NCBI RefSeq assembly: GCF_008065115.1
Contig: NZ_CP042913.1
Span: 1,586,338-1,650,337, forward strand
DNA length: 64,000 nt
Direction of reading: 5' to 3'
Source of the DNA: Bythopirellula goksoeyrii
GTDB taxonomy: Bacteria; Planctomycetota; Planctomycetia; Pirellulales; Lacipirellulaceae
Part shown: piece by piece, positions 53,792-63,334 of the stretch
How positions within the stretch are numbered: position 1 is the stretch's first letter
Layout of the letters: the number at the start of each line of letters is the position of its first letter
Notes under the pieces: model-generated
Databases searched by the model: none
Told to the model about the DNA's origin: nothing
What the model saw: only the letters and a program-made list of their open reading frames with translations
Translations under genes and position numbers: made by a program

Positions 53792-53818
53792 CTTCAGTCT
53801 CACGCAACGTAACTCCAT

Positions 53819-54958
53819 TCAATCGCGATCACTCAGCGGTGGAACCGATCTTGGAGCGGGACCGACGTACTCTGCCAAGGGACGTACCAGGCGATTGTCG
53901 GAGAGTTGCTCTGCAACGTGAGCCACCCAACCAGCCATACGGGCCATTGCAAAGATAGGTGTGAAGAGATCAATATCAAATCCCATCAGGTAATAGACAG
54001 GTCCCGCAGGGAAATCTAGATTGGGATAGATTTTCTTGGCAGAGATCATCTCGGCTTGTAGGATTTCAGAGATGTCTACCCATTTCTGACCGCCGTATTG
54101 CTTGGCAACCTGTTCTCGAAAGCGACTCATTGTCTCGACCCGAGAATCGCCATAGCGATAGACTCGATGGCCGAAACCCATGATCTTTTCCTTGGCTGCA
54201 AGTTTCTCTTGAAGCCATGTCTTTGCACGTTCGGGAGAACCGATTTCCTGTAGCATGAGCATCACTGCTTCATTGGCTCCGCCATGCAGATTTCCCTTCA
54301 ACGCGGCAATCGCTCCTGTTATCGCACCGCACAGATCGGACTGTGTGGAGATGATTACTCTCGCGCTAAAGGTCGAGGCGTTGAAACTATGCTCGGCATA
54401 CAAGATCAGGGATCCGTCGAATGCCTTGACGGTTTCGGCAGCAGGGACTTCTCCAAATACCATGTGAAAGAAGTTATCAGCAAGTGACAAATCGGGGCGA
54501 GGGGAGATCACCTTTTCGCCACGCCGCAGCCTTTGGGTGGCAGCGATCGCCGTCGGGACCTTTGCCAACAGCAAAAGGCCCTTCTCAAGGGCCGACTCGG
54601 CCGTTTCGACACCAGCGAAATCCGGTTCCATGCCGAGATAGCTGACCACCGTGCGGATTGCGTCCATGGGGTGGGCGGTCGCTGGAAACCGCTGCAGTAC
54701 TTCGAGCAATTGAGGGCTCAATTCTCGGGCAGCTCGCTCGCGCTCGGAGAATGAAGAAAGCTGTTCCTTGTTGGGCAGCTCACCGTGAAAGAGCACATAG
54801 GCTACTTCCTCGTAGGAGCAATTCGCCGCCAATTCGGCGACGGGGTAACCTCGATAGTACAGCGATTTCTCCGCCGGGTTTACGTGGGAAATCGTAGTCT
54901 TGTCGAAGACGACTCCCTCGAGACCCTTCTTGGCGACGTATTGATCCGAGTCACTCAT
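53819..54958 (-). CDS. prpC: 2-methylcitrate synthase / citrate synthase
   Basis: 379 residues. Citrate-synthase landmarks: GLEGVVFDKTTISHVN, AEHSFNASTFSARVI, GNLHGGANEAVM with catalytic His, GFGHRVYRYGDSR and the late Asp in NLDFPAGPVYYLMGF. Its position after prpD and prpB, with 15 bases to prpB, makes methylcitrate synthase (propionyl-CoA plus oxaloacetate) the likely role. It is last in the operon. Confidence 0.9.
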   Translation of the reverse strand: MSDSDQYVAKKGLEGVVFDKTTISHVNPAEKSLYYRGYPVAELAANCSYEEVAYVLFHGELPNKEQLSSFSERERAARELSPQLLEVLQRFPATAHPMDAIRTVVSYLGMEPDFAGVETAESALEKGLLLLAKVPTAIAATQRLRRGEKVISPRPDLSLADNFFHMVFGEVPAAETVKAFDGSLILYAEHSFNASTFSARVIISTQSDLCGAITGAIAALKGNLHGGANEAVMLMLQEIGSPERAKTWLQEKLAAKEKIMGFGHRVYRYGDSRVETMSRFREQVAKQYGGQKWVDISEILQAEMISAKKIYPNLDFPAGPVYYLMGFDIDLFTPIFAMARMAGWVAHVAEQLSDNRLVRPLAEYVGPAPRSVPPLSDRD

Positions 54959-54973
54959 TGCGAAATTCCACCA

Positions 54974-55867
54974 TCATAGCTTGAAATTGAATAGTTTCCG
55001 GTCGATCTCAGCATAACTCTCGTAATTCAAGAGTTGATAAAGTTCCTGGCGTGTTTGCATGCTGTTGACAGAACCTTGCTGTGTGCCAGCGGAGGCCAGA
55101 TCTTGCAAGCCGGTTTCAATCGCGTGCATTGCCAGTCGTAAAGTGGTGACCGGGTAGATCACTACATTGTACCCCAAGCTGCTGAGTTGGTCAGTGGAGA
55201 GCAATTGCGACTTGCCGAATTCAGTCATGTTTGCCAGCAATGGCACATCGATAGCCGCGCGAAACTTGGCAAATTCACTCTCGTCGGCCAGTGCTTCAGG
55301 GAAGATCATTTCAGCACCAGCATCGACGTATCGCTGCGCACGTTCGATGGCAGCATCCAGGTTTTCAACACCACGGGCATCGGTTCGCGCAATCATGAGA
55401 AAATTCGAGTCGGATTTCGCATCGGCTGCCGCCTTGATTTTGCGAACCATCTCGTCGGTGCTCACCAGTTGTTTCCCATCGAGATGGCCACATCGCTTGG
55501 GGAAAAGTTGATCTTCGATGTGGCACCCACAAAGACCTGCCCGTTCGATCGTTGTGACAGCCCTCGCTACATTGGCTGGCTCACCAAAGCCGGTATCAAG
55601 ATCAACGATCGTGGGCAAGTTGATCATACGCGTGATTGCTTCCGATCGACTGGCTACCTCGGAGAGGGTTGTAAGTCCGATATCCGGCAATCCCAGATCT
55701 GCCGAAAGGGCCGCTCCAGAAATGTAAACCCCTTCGAACCTATGTTGTTCAATCATCATTGCCACCAGGGGCGAAAAGGCACCAGGAAAACGCAACAATT
55801 TGCCACTAGCGAGTTCTTGCCGGAACCTAGAACGCCGCTCGGGCGGAGGGAGTTTTGAGGTAAGCAT
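54974..55867 (-). CDS. prpB: Methylisocitrate lyase
   Basis: 297 residues from ATG 55867, whose A is the last base of the prpD stop (TGATG). The signature KRCGHLDGKQLVS carries the catalytic Cys; DLDTGFGEPANVARAVTTIE and IARTDARGVENLDAAIERAQ are typical of the PEP mutase/isocitrate lyase superfamily, PrpB branch. It cleaves 2-methylisocitrate to pyruvate and succinate. Confidence 0.93.
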   Translation of the reverse strand: MLTSKLPPPERRSRFRQELASGKLLRFPGAFSPLVAMMIEQHRFEGVYISGAALSADLGLPDIGLTTLSEVASRSEAITRMINLPTIVDLDTGFGEPANVARAVTTIERAGLCGCHIEDQLFPKRCGHLDGKQLVSTDEMVRKIKAAADAKSDSNFLMIARTDARGVENLDAAIERAQRYVDAGAEMIFPEALADESEFAKFRAAIDVPLLANMTEFGKSQLLSTDQLSSLGYNVVIYPVTTLRLAMHAIETGLQDLASAGTQQGSVNSMQTRQELYQLLNYESYAEIDRKLFNFKL

Positions 55868-57375
55868 CAAAAAATTCCTGCCTGGTTTCTTTCGCTGGAC
55901 TCAACGATCTCAACAGGCAATTGCACGTTGAGAGTCGCAACTTCCTGAGGGGTCAGATCTGAGAGCCGACTGGTGAGTTCAAAAAAACGAACTTGCTCAT
56001 CAGCGGCAACCATTCCCTCTGTTAGTGTGCTGAACTTGTGAAGATAGTCGTTGTGGGCAAAGGGTTTCTCTCCAAAGGAATGAGCATTGGCGACGGCCAA
56101 CTCGTCAGTAATGGTTTCGCCATTCTTGAGTTCAATCTCGACGCGACCGCCGAAAGCCTTTGCTGATGGATCGGTAGCATGGTAGCGCACAGTCCACTCG
56201 GGATCTTCGACAGTCGAGATCTTGCGCCAGAGAGCGACTGTCTCGGGGCGATTGGCTCGCTCGGGAGTGTAACTTTCGACGTGGTGCCAGCGACCATCCT
56301 CCAGTGCGACGGCAAATATGTACATGATGCTATGGTCAAGAGTTTCACGCGAAGCGTGGGGATCGAACTTCTGCGGATCACCCGAACCGGTGCCGATGAC
56401 GAAGTGCGTGTGGTGACTGGTGTGGATCACAATGCGTTCGATATCGGCGGTAGACTTTATTTTGCTGCGCATCCGAAACGCCAGATCGATCAACGCTTGA
56501 GACTGATACTCCGCAGAATGCTCCTTGGTATAAGACTGCAGAATCGCTCGGCGAGGTTCGCCCGGTTCAGGCAATGGGACTTGATACTCACTCTGAGGAC
56601 CATCGAGCATGTAAGCCAGAACGCTGTCCTCCCCCTCATAAATGGGAGAGGGACTCCGCTCGCCGCGCATCGCCCGGTCGACCGCTTCGATCGCCAGCTT
56701 GACTGCATGGGCCGGGGCATAGGCCTTCCAGCTTGAGATTTCGCCCTTACGTGATTGGCGCGTGGTGAACGAGACATGTACCGCTTGCTGGATCGCCTGG
56801 TAGACAGTCTCGGTCGGCAGACGCAGCATTGCGCCAATTCCTGCTGCCTGGGCAGGACACAGATGGGCGATGTGGTCTTTCTTGTGTTTGTGAAGGCAGA
56901 TGCCGGTCACGAGTGCTATCTGGATTTCGTAGGCGGCCACGATTCCCCGTACGAGGTCGGCGCCGCTGCGACCACATTGTTGTGCGACCGCCAGCAGCGG
57001 GGGAATATTGTCTGCTGGATGGGAGTAATCTGCCGCGAGGAATGTGTCGTGCATGTCGAGTTCTCGCACGGCTGTGCCATTGGCCCAAGCTGCCCACTCG
57101 GCACAGAATTTCTGGTCATTCGCTATTCCGAAAAGCGTTGCCCCGTCGCGACGAGGATGGGCAAGTGCCTGCTGCCGGGCTGTCTGGACAGGTAAGCGAT
57201 TGATCGCGCCGATGGCCACCGCGGCGTTGTCAATCAATCGATTGGCAACCATTTCAGCCACATCCGCGTCGACGGGAACTTCCTCGGTTGCCAACTCGGC
57301 GAATTTCCAAGCCAATTGCTCTTCCCTAGGTGGGGTGTCAGCAGACGGGAAAACGCGGACGGTGTGAAGGTTCAT
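55867..57375 (-). CDS. prpD: 2-methylcitrate dehydratase (MmgE/PrpD family)
   Basis: 502 residues. PrpD features: [60 protein letters not shown] and the late [20 protein letters not shown]. First gene of the prpDBC unit, overlapping prpB by one base. It dehydrates 2-methylcitrate in propionate breakdown. The hydratase step would need an aconitase elsewhere. Confidence 0.93.
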   Translation of the reverse strand: MNLHTVRVFPSADTPPREEQLAWKFAELATEEVPVDADVAEMVANRLIDNAAVAIGAINRLPVQTARQQALAHPRRDGATLFGIANDQKFCAEWAAWANGTAVRELDMHDTFLAADYSHPADNIPPLLAVAQQCGRSGADLVRGIVAAYEIQIALVTGICLHKHKKDHIAHLCPAQAAGIGAMLRLPTETVYQAIQQAVHVSFTTRQSRKGEISSWKAYAPAHAVKLAIEAVDRAMRGERSPSPIYEGEDSVLAYMLDGPQSEYQVPLPEPGEPRRAILQSYTKEHSAEYQSQALIDLAFRMRSKIKSTADIERIVIHTSHHTHFVIGTGSGDPQKFDPHASRETLDHSIMYIFAVALEDGRWHHVESYTPERANRPETVALWRKISTVEDPEWTVRYHATDPSAKAFGGRVEIELKNGETITDELAVANAHSFGEKPFAHNDYLHKFSTLTEGMVAADEQVRFFELTSRLSDLTPQEVATLNVQLPVEIVESSERNQAGIF

Positions 57376-57629
57376 GGTTTCTCAAGCGGCGTGAATTAAC
57401 TGGTTGCTATGCGGTAGCTGAATCGATTTTGCCATCCTAACGAATGGACGCAAGAGAGTGCTAGCACACGGACGGAAGATAAAGCTCGTGTTGTGATTTT
57501 TGCGGCAATTCGCTACGTTGCCAGCGTATCTAGCATCTATTCGATACCCCGCAATTGAATCCAGCTAGGACTGCTTGGAAGCCTGCGCCTCGCGTTTGGC
57601 CAGAGATTGCTCAGTTCAAGGAAGAAATC

Positions 57630-60600
57630 ATGAGAATCACTCAATTGAAACTCGCCGGCAGGGGAGCCTGGCCCGACTTGCATGTCAATCCGACCCATCC
57701 CCAACTCAATGTATTTTTTGGCAAGCCAGGTGCCGGCAAGAGTACCGTTGCCCAACTCGCCACTCATCTTCTCTATGGCAAAGCGAATAGCTATTGGCGA
57801 CAACAGTTCGGCCAAACCTTGCCTCTGACTGAGGGCGAACTCGCCATCGAGAGTCCGGGCGGAAGCTTTGTACTCCGCAGACATTTGAATGCTGAAGGTA
57901 GGAGTCGCCTCACCGTCTCGGCAGTCGATGGTGAATCTGTGGATGGTGATACCGTACAAAAACTCCTAGGCAATCTTTCTCCTCAGGTGATCGCTCCGCT
58001 CGTAGCCGTGGATTTTGCGCAAGCGCCCTCGGTCGAATGGCTGTTGAGCAGAGACTTTTGTGATGAGTTAACCAAGTCCGAAGAGTCGATTCGCAAGCCA
58101 CTAGTCGCACACACTTGCTGCAATGGAATTTCTGAAGCGGAATCATCTCCGGTCGATCGACGTCAAGTTGAGCAACTTATCCGCCAGCGAGATGCGATTG
58201 CGGAATCAATCGAGAGACATCTTTCCGCACGTCGCCAGGAAGGTGGCGTCTTGTCGGAAGAACTGGTCCAACTTGAATCTTTGATAGACACTCGCCGGGG
58301 ACAACTCGATTCACTCCAAGCTGAATTGGGGCGGATCCATGGCGAGATTGCCGACAGCGAGGCCCGTTTGCGAATAGTCTCGCTGACCAATGTGGCGGAG
58401 CAGCCCAAACACTCGGATAAATACACGAAACTTCGGGAACAACTCGAGCACTTGGAAACCGAAGTTTCTCAATGCCGAAAGGCATTGGGAGATTTGCAAT
58501 TGCGTGAGGCGACGATTCGCGCCGAGCTTGCACAACTACGTGCGGACGGCACGGCGGAGCGAGTGAGTTGCCTGGCAGACAGCCGCGCTTCGGTGGGAAT
58601 CTTAGAGCGATTGATCGACGACCTCGACGCGGAAGTGGCACTGTTGGCTCGTGCAAATGAGCCGACAAGGTGTGTGGGACATGACTCACACGGGAAGCTT
58701 TCGCCCGTTGCAGCCATGCTACGGCAGCAAGTCTACACGCTCTGTGGCTTGATTACCGAGCAAGAACGGCAATCGCAGCGACAGCGACTGACGGCAGAGT
58801 CCCGCCAACTTGCGCGTTCCCAGTTTGATTTGAGTGAACGACTGGAGCATCTCCTAGAACAACGTGAATCGTTGGTTCACGAGTTGCGGCATGCCGATGA
58901 ATATACCCTTCTGCGTCCCCAGCCACCTATCACTGGGCATTGCGAGTGTGATCACCATCACGCGTTTCTTGGCGAAGCGGACTCGTTGCTGGTGGGGTAT
59001 GACCCGCGAAGTGTTCAGGAAACCGACTTGCGCAGTCGCTATGAGTCTTTGTTACGCAAGCAGGATGAATTGTCAGAACAGCAAACGAGTACTCAGCGAG
59101 AACTTTCCGAACTCGACTCCCGTTGGCAGCAACTTCAACGAGTGCGAGCTGGATTGGTTGGCAACTCAGCAATCGAGGAACAACAGTTCGAGCTTGAGCG
59201 ACTTGAGATCGCCATTCGCAAGGCCCTCAAACCGACCGAGAAAACCAGAGTGTCGGGACAAAGTGTCTGGCGTGCTTCGGATGTGTTAGCCCAACTGAGC
59301 GATGGGCAGTTTGTGAAAATCCGACTCGATCGAGGAGGACGGTCTCCGATAGTTATCGACCATTTGGGGAAGAGCTATTCACTTCGTGAACTCTCCACGG
59401 CAACCCACGATCAACTTTATCTTTCGCTCACCCTGGCCTTGATGGGAGCCTTTGCACGTCGGGGAATTCATTTGCCACTCGTTCTTGATGAGCCCTTTCT
59501 CCGACAGGATTCAGCTGGCAGCGCTGCTATGGCTGGTGTGCTGGAGGAGTTTGCGCGAACCAACCAACAGATGTTGGTGTTCACCGAAGACCTCGACGCC
59601 TTAAGAAGATTCGAAAGTCTGAATGCTCAAGTATTCGATTTGGCACAACTCCGCAGGGAAAAGTATGTCCCTGATGTTGCCACGACCGAGACAACCTTTA
59701 CACGCGTAGTCCGCGAAACTGAGGATGGCAGTCTCACACCCGTATTGCGAATCCGCAACAGTGCAGACGAATTGGATACTCACTATTACCTCACCGAGGC
59801 AAGCACCTTGGGCGAGTTCCCGGTGTTTGGCAGCGAAACCACCGCCATCTTTGAGAAAATAGCGATCCACACGGTTGGTGAGTTACTGCAAGCCGATCCA
59901 GATGTTATTGCCCGTCGCCTCGACCGTCGCGGCATCTCTGCCGAGACCGTGAGGCTTTGGCAGGCACACATGGATCTCATGTGTTGCACTCCAGGACTGT
60001 CACTCAACGATGCGCAAGTACTCGCGGCTTGTGGCGTTTCCAGCCATGAACAACTTCGAGCAGCAAGTGCAGATGAGTTGGCAGAGATCATCGCAGAGTT
60101 TCTTCAATCAAATCGAGGCAGCAGGTTCGCGGCATCCTCGGCTCGATTTCGTGCCGCCAGGATAAGAAAATGGACAAGTGGTATGAAGCAAGCAACAACT
60201 CCACGATTTGAGTCCAATGGCAGTTCTGGAACAAGCTTGCGCGTGCCTGAAACCAAACAGCAGAACAACCGAGTGCCCAGGTTTTTTCTGAGTCTCGAAA
60301 GCAATGTCGAGGATGCGCCCGCCATTGGCCCTAAGACGGCAGAGCACCTCGAACAGGTAGGCATACGTATCGTGGCCGACTTGCTCAATGCCAATGCAGA
60401 GGCAACGGCTGCGGAACTGGATATGGGGCACATTACTGCGAGAAAGATCGCGGATTGGCAACATCAGGCGCGGCTCGTCTGTCAGATACCAGAGCTACGC
60501 GGCTATGCCGCCCAGTTGTTGGTCGCCTGCGGATTTACCAGCCCCGAGCAAATCGCTGCCACCCGTACCGAGGATCTGGTACGGCAAATCAGCAAGCTGT

Positions 60601-60713
60601 GCGACACGAAGCAAGGCCAGCGAATTCTGCGGACGACGGATGCTCCCTCGCGAGGGAAGATCAAACGCTGGGCTGCTAACGCCGCTCAGGGGCGACCTTT
60701 GGAAGCGGCGTAA
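57630..60713 (+). CDS. SMC/Rad50-like ATPase fused to tandem DUF4332-like domains
   Basis: 1027 residues from ATG 57630 with AAGGAAG just upstream; the frame is open 25 codons further. Walker A is FFGKPGAGKST (residues about 29-39). Two long coiled-coil arms flank a central GHCECDHHH (residues 436-444), which could be a metal hook like the CxxC of Rad50. The signature-type motif ELSTATHDQLYLSLTLALM lies near 590-607 and Walker B LPLVLDEPFL near 615-625, Asp620-Glu621. From about 715 two copies of a helical DUF4332-like domain follow (HYYLTEASTLGEFPVFGSET ...; DAPAIGPKTAEHLEQVGIRI ...), rich in helix-hairpin-helix wording. Such domains probably bind DNA. The order ATPase-hook-ATPase-(HhH)2 suggests DNA repair or chromosome work. 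It is unlike RecN, SbcC or RecF in its C-terminal part. Stands alone on the plus strand. Confidence 0.8.
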   Translation: MRITQLKLAGRGAWPDLHVNPTHPQLNVFFGKPGAGKSTVAQLATHLLYGKANSYWRQQFGQTLPLTEGELAIESPGGSFVLRRHLNAEGRSRLTVSAVDGESVDGDTVQKLLGNLSPQVIAPLVAVDFAQAPSVEWLLSRDFCDELTKSEESIRKPLVAHTCCNGISEAESSPVDRRQVEQLIRQRDAIAESIERHLSARRQEGGVLSEELVQLESLIDTRRGQLDSLQAELGRIHGEIADSEARLRIVSLTNVAEQPKHSDKYTKLREQLEHLETEVSQCRKALGDLQLREATIRAELAQLRADGTAERVSCLADSRASVGILERLIDDLDAEVALLARANEPTRCVGHDSHGKLSPVAAMLRQQVYTLCGLITEQERQSQRQRLTAESRQLARSQFDLSERLEHLLEQRESLVHELRHADEYTLLRPQPPITGHCECDHHHAFLGEADSLLVGYDPRSVQETDLRSRYESLLRKQDELSEQQTSTQRELSELDSRWQQLQRVRAGLVGNSAIEEQQFELERLEIAIRKALKPTEKTRVSGQSVWRASDVLAQLSDGQFVKIRLDRGGRSPIVIDHLGKSYSLRELSTATHDQLYLSLTLALMGAFARRGIHLPLVLDEPFLRQDSAGSAAMAGVLEEFARTNQQMLVFTEDLDALRRFESLNAQVFDLAQLRREKYVPDVATTETTFTRVVRETEDGSLTPVLRIRNSADELDTHYYLTEASTLGEFPVFGSETTAIFEKIAIHTVGELLQADPDVIARRLDRRGISAETVRLWQAHMDLMCCTPGLSLNDAQVLAACGVSSHEQLRAASADELAEIIAEFLQSNRGSRFAASSARFRAARIRKWTSGMKQATTPRFESNGSSGTSLRVPETKQQNNRVPRFFLSLESNVEDAPAIGPKTAEHLEQVGIRIVADLLNANAEATAAELDMGHITARKIADWQHQARLVCQIPELRGYAAQLLVACGFTSPEQIAATRTEDLVRQISKLCDTKQGQRILRTTDAPSRGKIKRWAANAAQGRPLEAA

Positions 60714-61557
60714 GGCCAAGAAGGTTGGTTGCTTGCCCCTTCCAGATGCCCGAAAGCGTCGCGCAGTAATTCAAATTGTCAAAGAACTTAGTTTGGTGGG
60801 GTTAGTGGTCAGCGGTCAGTGGTCAGTTGGGCATTGGGCATTCCTGTTTCGCGGCTGTGAAAACTGGATGATTCTATCTCACTCCTGCGCACCGTCGGGG
60901 TGGTGTTGTCGCGCTCCGTTTCTTGAAAATCAAAATCCCAAAAAACAAATAACTCGTTTCGCTCGTCAGGAATTGCCGCAAATCTTTGCAGAGTAAAGAC
61001 ATGCGAAAACGCCTCCTTCTCACTTTTATGGAGTTTTTGAGAAAAAACTCCACTAAAAGAGCCGCTGCTTGCTCGCCCAAACCGCCAAAATCCTTCAGCG
61101 CGCAGCTCTAGCGCGAGCAATCCCGCAATACTTTGCGACCGCTGGTGCGCTGCTATTACATATCGCACGTTCTATTATCAACATGCCAGAGAGAAATTCC
61201 ACAACGATTTTTGGGCCATCTATGGAAGCATCCTTACCATCCGGACCAAGTGAATGCGATTGCTGTGAGGTTTTATGATGAAGATACTGACGGCAACCTA
61301 GCCGGGGGAAGAGAATGGGTCAGAGCCCTCCCGACCGCTTTGAATTGGCTAATGTTAATAGTCGGCCTTATCAATTAAGCGAATTTCGGCCATTTTTCTC
61401 CTACGAGGAAGGTTTGGCACAGGTTTGACTCCGCGACTATCGCCCAGTAAAATGGTGCTTCTGCACTTAGTTCGAGGGGCGATTTGTGAGTTCTCAAGGA
61501 ACTTAGCATCCGATCGCGAGGTTCCTTTTCTCTAACTTGGCTTTCTATGGCGGTCGC
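60714..61557. other. Intergenic region with dispersed repeat copy B
   Basis: About 840 bases without a gene of recognisable family. Copy B of the dispersed repeat fills 60770-61217; the last 340 bases hold the promoter of the J-domain gene. Two short frames in copy B are repeat-derived. Confidence 0.6.
60770..61217 (+). repeat. Large dispersed repeat, copy B
   Basis: It starts CAAATTGTCAAAGAACTTAG and ends ACAACGATTTTTGGGCC. It matches copy A (45607-46044, opposite strand) throughout, with an extra GTCAGTGGTCAG-type block near 60810. The central part is the most diverged. Confidence 0.75.
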
Positions 61558-62991
61558 ATGAAAGCAAACGATCCCGCGCACGAACACTACCGTACGCTTG
61601 GGTTGCACTGCGATGCAAGTGCCGCTGAAGTTCGGGATGCGTATTACCGGATGGTATTTTCGCACCATCCGGATCGTAATCAGGGTGACTCCTACGCCGC
61701 CGCCCGCTTCAAGAAAATTCAATTTGCGTATGAGTGGCTGTGCGAACGTCGCGTCGCGGCGAAACCACGGGAGATCGATCAATTTCCATTCATTGCTCCA
61801 ACAAAGCCCCGCGTTGGATTCTCTTGGCATTGGCTCACGGCTGTCATTGCTGCGGCAGCACTGGCTGCGCTACTATTGGCCTTCGGGCGCGAGAAGATTC
61901 TCGTTGCCAGCGCACCGGCCCTGGAGTCCGTTGCAAACAGTCAGACAAGTGGCGATAGCCGTGCAGCGGCACCGCTTCTTGAGGCATCGCGGTCCGTTTT
62001 CGCTGATGATGACGACTTGAATGAAGCACCCTTCTTTTTTGTATTTGATCCCTACACAGATTTCATGAGTCGTAGCGCCGACCTTGCGACGGCGCTGACG
62101 GATACAATTCAAAACACGTTGGAAAGTGCGTCGGCCGAGGAACCGTCTGAACTTGGCCCGCTCGCGGCTGCTCAAAAACGAGCGATTCCTGTCGAGAAGG
62201 GCCCGAGCAACTCACCCGATTCCGAGGAGCACTCGGCAGCTTTGGCAGATTTGGAATCGGCTACTGACCGGGAAGAGAAGCATGTGGCTCACAAATATCA
62301 CACCCAAACGCCGGCATTTCGCGCGATTGGTGACCACCAATGGGTATCCGATATTCAACCGATTCCGAAAACTCAAAACTACGCATCAATTCCCGACTTT
62401 AAACCCATAAACGAAACTTCTCATCGCACGGCTTTGCCTGACTGGGGCCAGACAAAGTTTCCTCGTAAGCGGCCACTTGATTTGCAAAGCCACCACGCGA
62501 CACGAATCGGAACTGGGCTCCCTGACTTTGGCCTCAAGGGCTTTGACACAAAGCCAACGGGCTTCCAGAGTCCGTTGTCCGTTAACCTGCCGACCAAGAG
62601 CTTGGCACTTCCGAATCCCGCCATCTCACTTGATGTGTCGCGAATGCATCAGCCAGCGCAGCTTGATCATCCGGTCACTAGCAAGTCCTGGGGGAAGTCG
62701 TTGCCTTCGAAACTTCAGCTTAAGGTCGAGCCGCAGCAGCGAAAAACACTGTCCGAGATGAACGGGCTCTGGACAAAGAATACTAATTTACCATCTCGTT
62801 CGGACGGCGTTCTATCTGCCCCCAGTTTCTCTCGGAAAAACGTTTCCTCTCCAGAGAAGATATTACTACCAGCCACCTACGGTAGCAACAATTGGGTACC
62901 ACAACCAACCGGCCAGCCGATGGAGAAGTTCCGTTTGCCGCCAGCGAAGCCTCGCACCATTGACTATCACACCGAGTGGTCGCTTCGCTAA
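61558..62991 (+). CDS. Membrane-anchored J-domain protein
   Basis: 477 residues from ATG 61558 (a TTG at 61537 is an alternative). The J-domain (about residues 8-65: HEHYRTLGLHCDASAAEVRD) has the HPD triad in SHHPDRNQGD. One membrane helix follows at about 88-110. The remaining ~360 residues are low in order, rich in Pro, Ser, Lys and Gln, with loosely repeated PDF/PDWG wording (SIPDFKPI, ALPDWGQTKF, GLPDFGLKGF). So the J-domain lies in the cytoplasm and would recruit DnaK to the membrane, while the tail is outside. Function unknown. Confidence 0.75.
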   Translation: MKANDPAHEHYRTLGLHCDASAAEVRDAYYRMVFSHHPDRNQGDSYAAARFKKIQFAYEWLCERRVAAKPREIDQFPFIAPTKPRVGFSWHWLTAVIAAAALAALLLAFGREKILVASAPALESVANSQTSGDSRAAAPLLEASRSVFADDDDLNEAPFFFVFDPYTDFMSRSADLATALTDTIQNTLESASAEEPSELGPLAAAQKRAIPVEKGPSNSPDSEEHSAALADLESATDREEKHVAHKYHTQTPAFRAIGDHQWVSDIQPIPKTQNYASIPDFKPINETSHRTALPDWGQTKFPRKRPLDLQSHHATRIGTGLPDFGLKGFDTKPTGFQSPLSVNLPTKSLALPNPAISLDVSRMHQPAQLDHPVTSKSWGKSLPSKLQLKVEPQQRKTLSEMNGLWTKNTNLPSRSDGVLSAPSFSRKNVSSPEKILLPATYGSNNWVPQPTGQPMEKFRLPPAKPRTIDYHTEWSLR

Positions 62992-63233
62992 TGCGACGTT
63001 CTGTGGCTTCAATTTCGGCACCTTGTTTAAGGAAGCCCAGGAGAAGCGGCTAATAGAACAAGCAGCCTCAATTGAAGCGGTTTGCGGCGAAATAGCCTCC
63101 TGGGCCAGAAAGCTGCTTCCAAAGGCCGCAGAATCGCTAGCAAAAAAATCTTAGTGTCTTTCCAAGAGATCTATTTGAGGTTTGCGTATCATTTGTGTAC
63201 ACTCCAAACGCGTGAGATGTCGATCTTTGAAAC

Positions 63234-63334
63234 GGCAGGAACGAGGATTGAACTCGCGCCAGGGTACTCGCTAGCTAGGCATGCCCTGGACTGCCGATTA
63301 TAAGTCGGCTGCCTTGCCGCTCGGCCATCCTGCC
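63234..63334 (-). tRNA. Class II tRNA with UAU anticodon (identity unclear, Ser-like body)
   Basis: Reading the minus strand from 63334: acceptor GGCAGGA pairs fully with TCCTGCC (63240-63234). D-arm GCC-GAGCGGCAA-GGC. Anticodon stem GCCGA/TCGGC with loop CTTATAA, so anticodon TAT. T-arm GCGAG-TTCAATC-CTCGT with one GT pair. The variable region is 35 bases with a 6-base-pair stem CCAGGG/CCCTGG and a 19-base loop. The discriminator is G and CCA is not encoded. A long variable arm plus G73 is a serine pattern, while UAU would read Ile AUA codons. All stems are intact. Confidence 0.85.

Noticed and set aside
60714-61557. Insertion sequence with transposase
   Set aside because: The repeat has no terminal inverted repeats and no transposase-like frame.
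62960-63154. 64-residue plus-strand frame after the J-domain gene (FGTLFKEAQEKRLIEQAASI)
   Set aside because: It looks helical and protein-like, but it starts inside the J-domain gene, has no ribosome site and no recognisable family. Kept only as a note.
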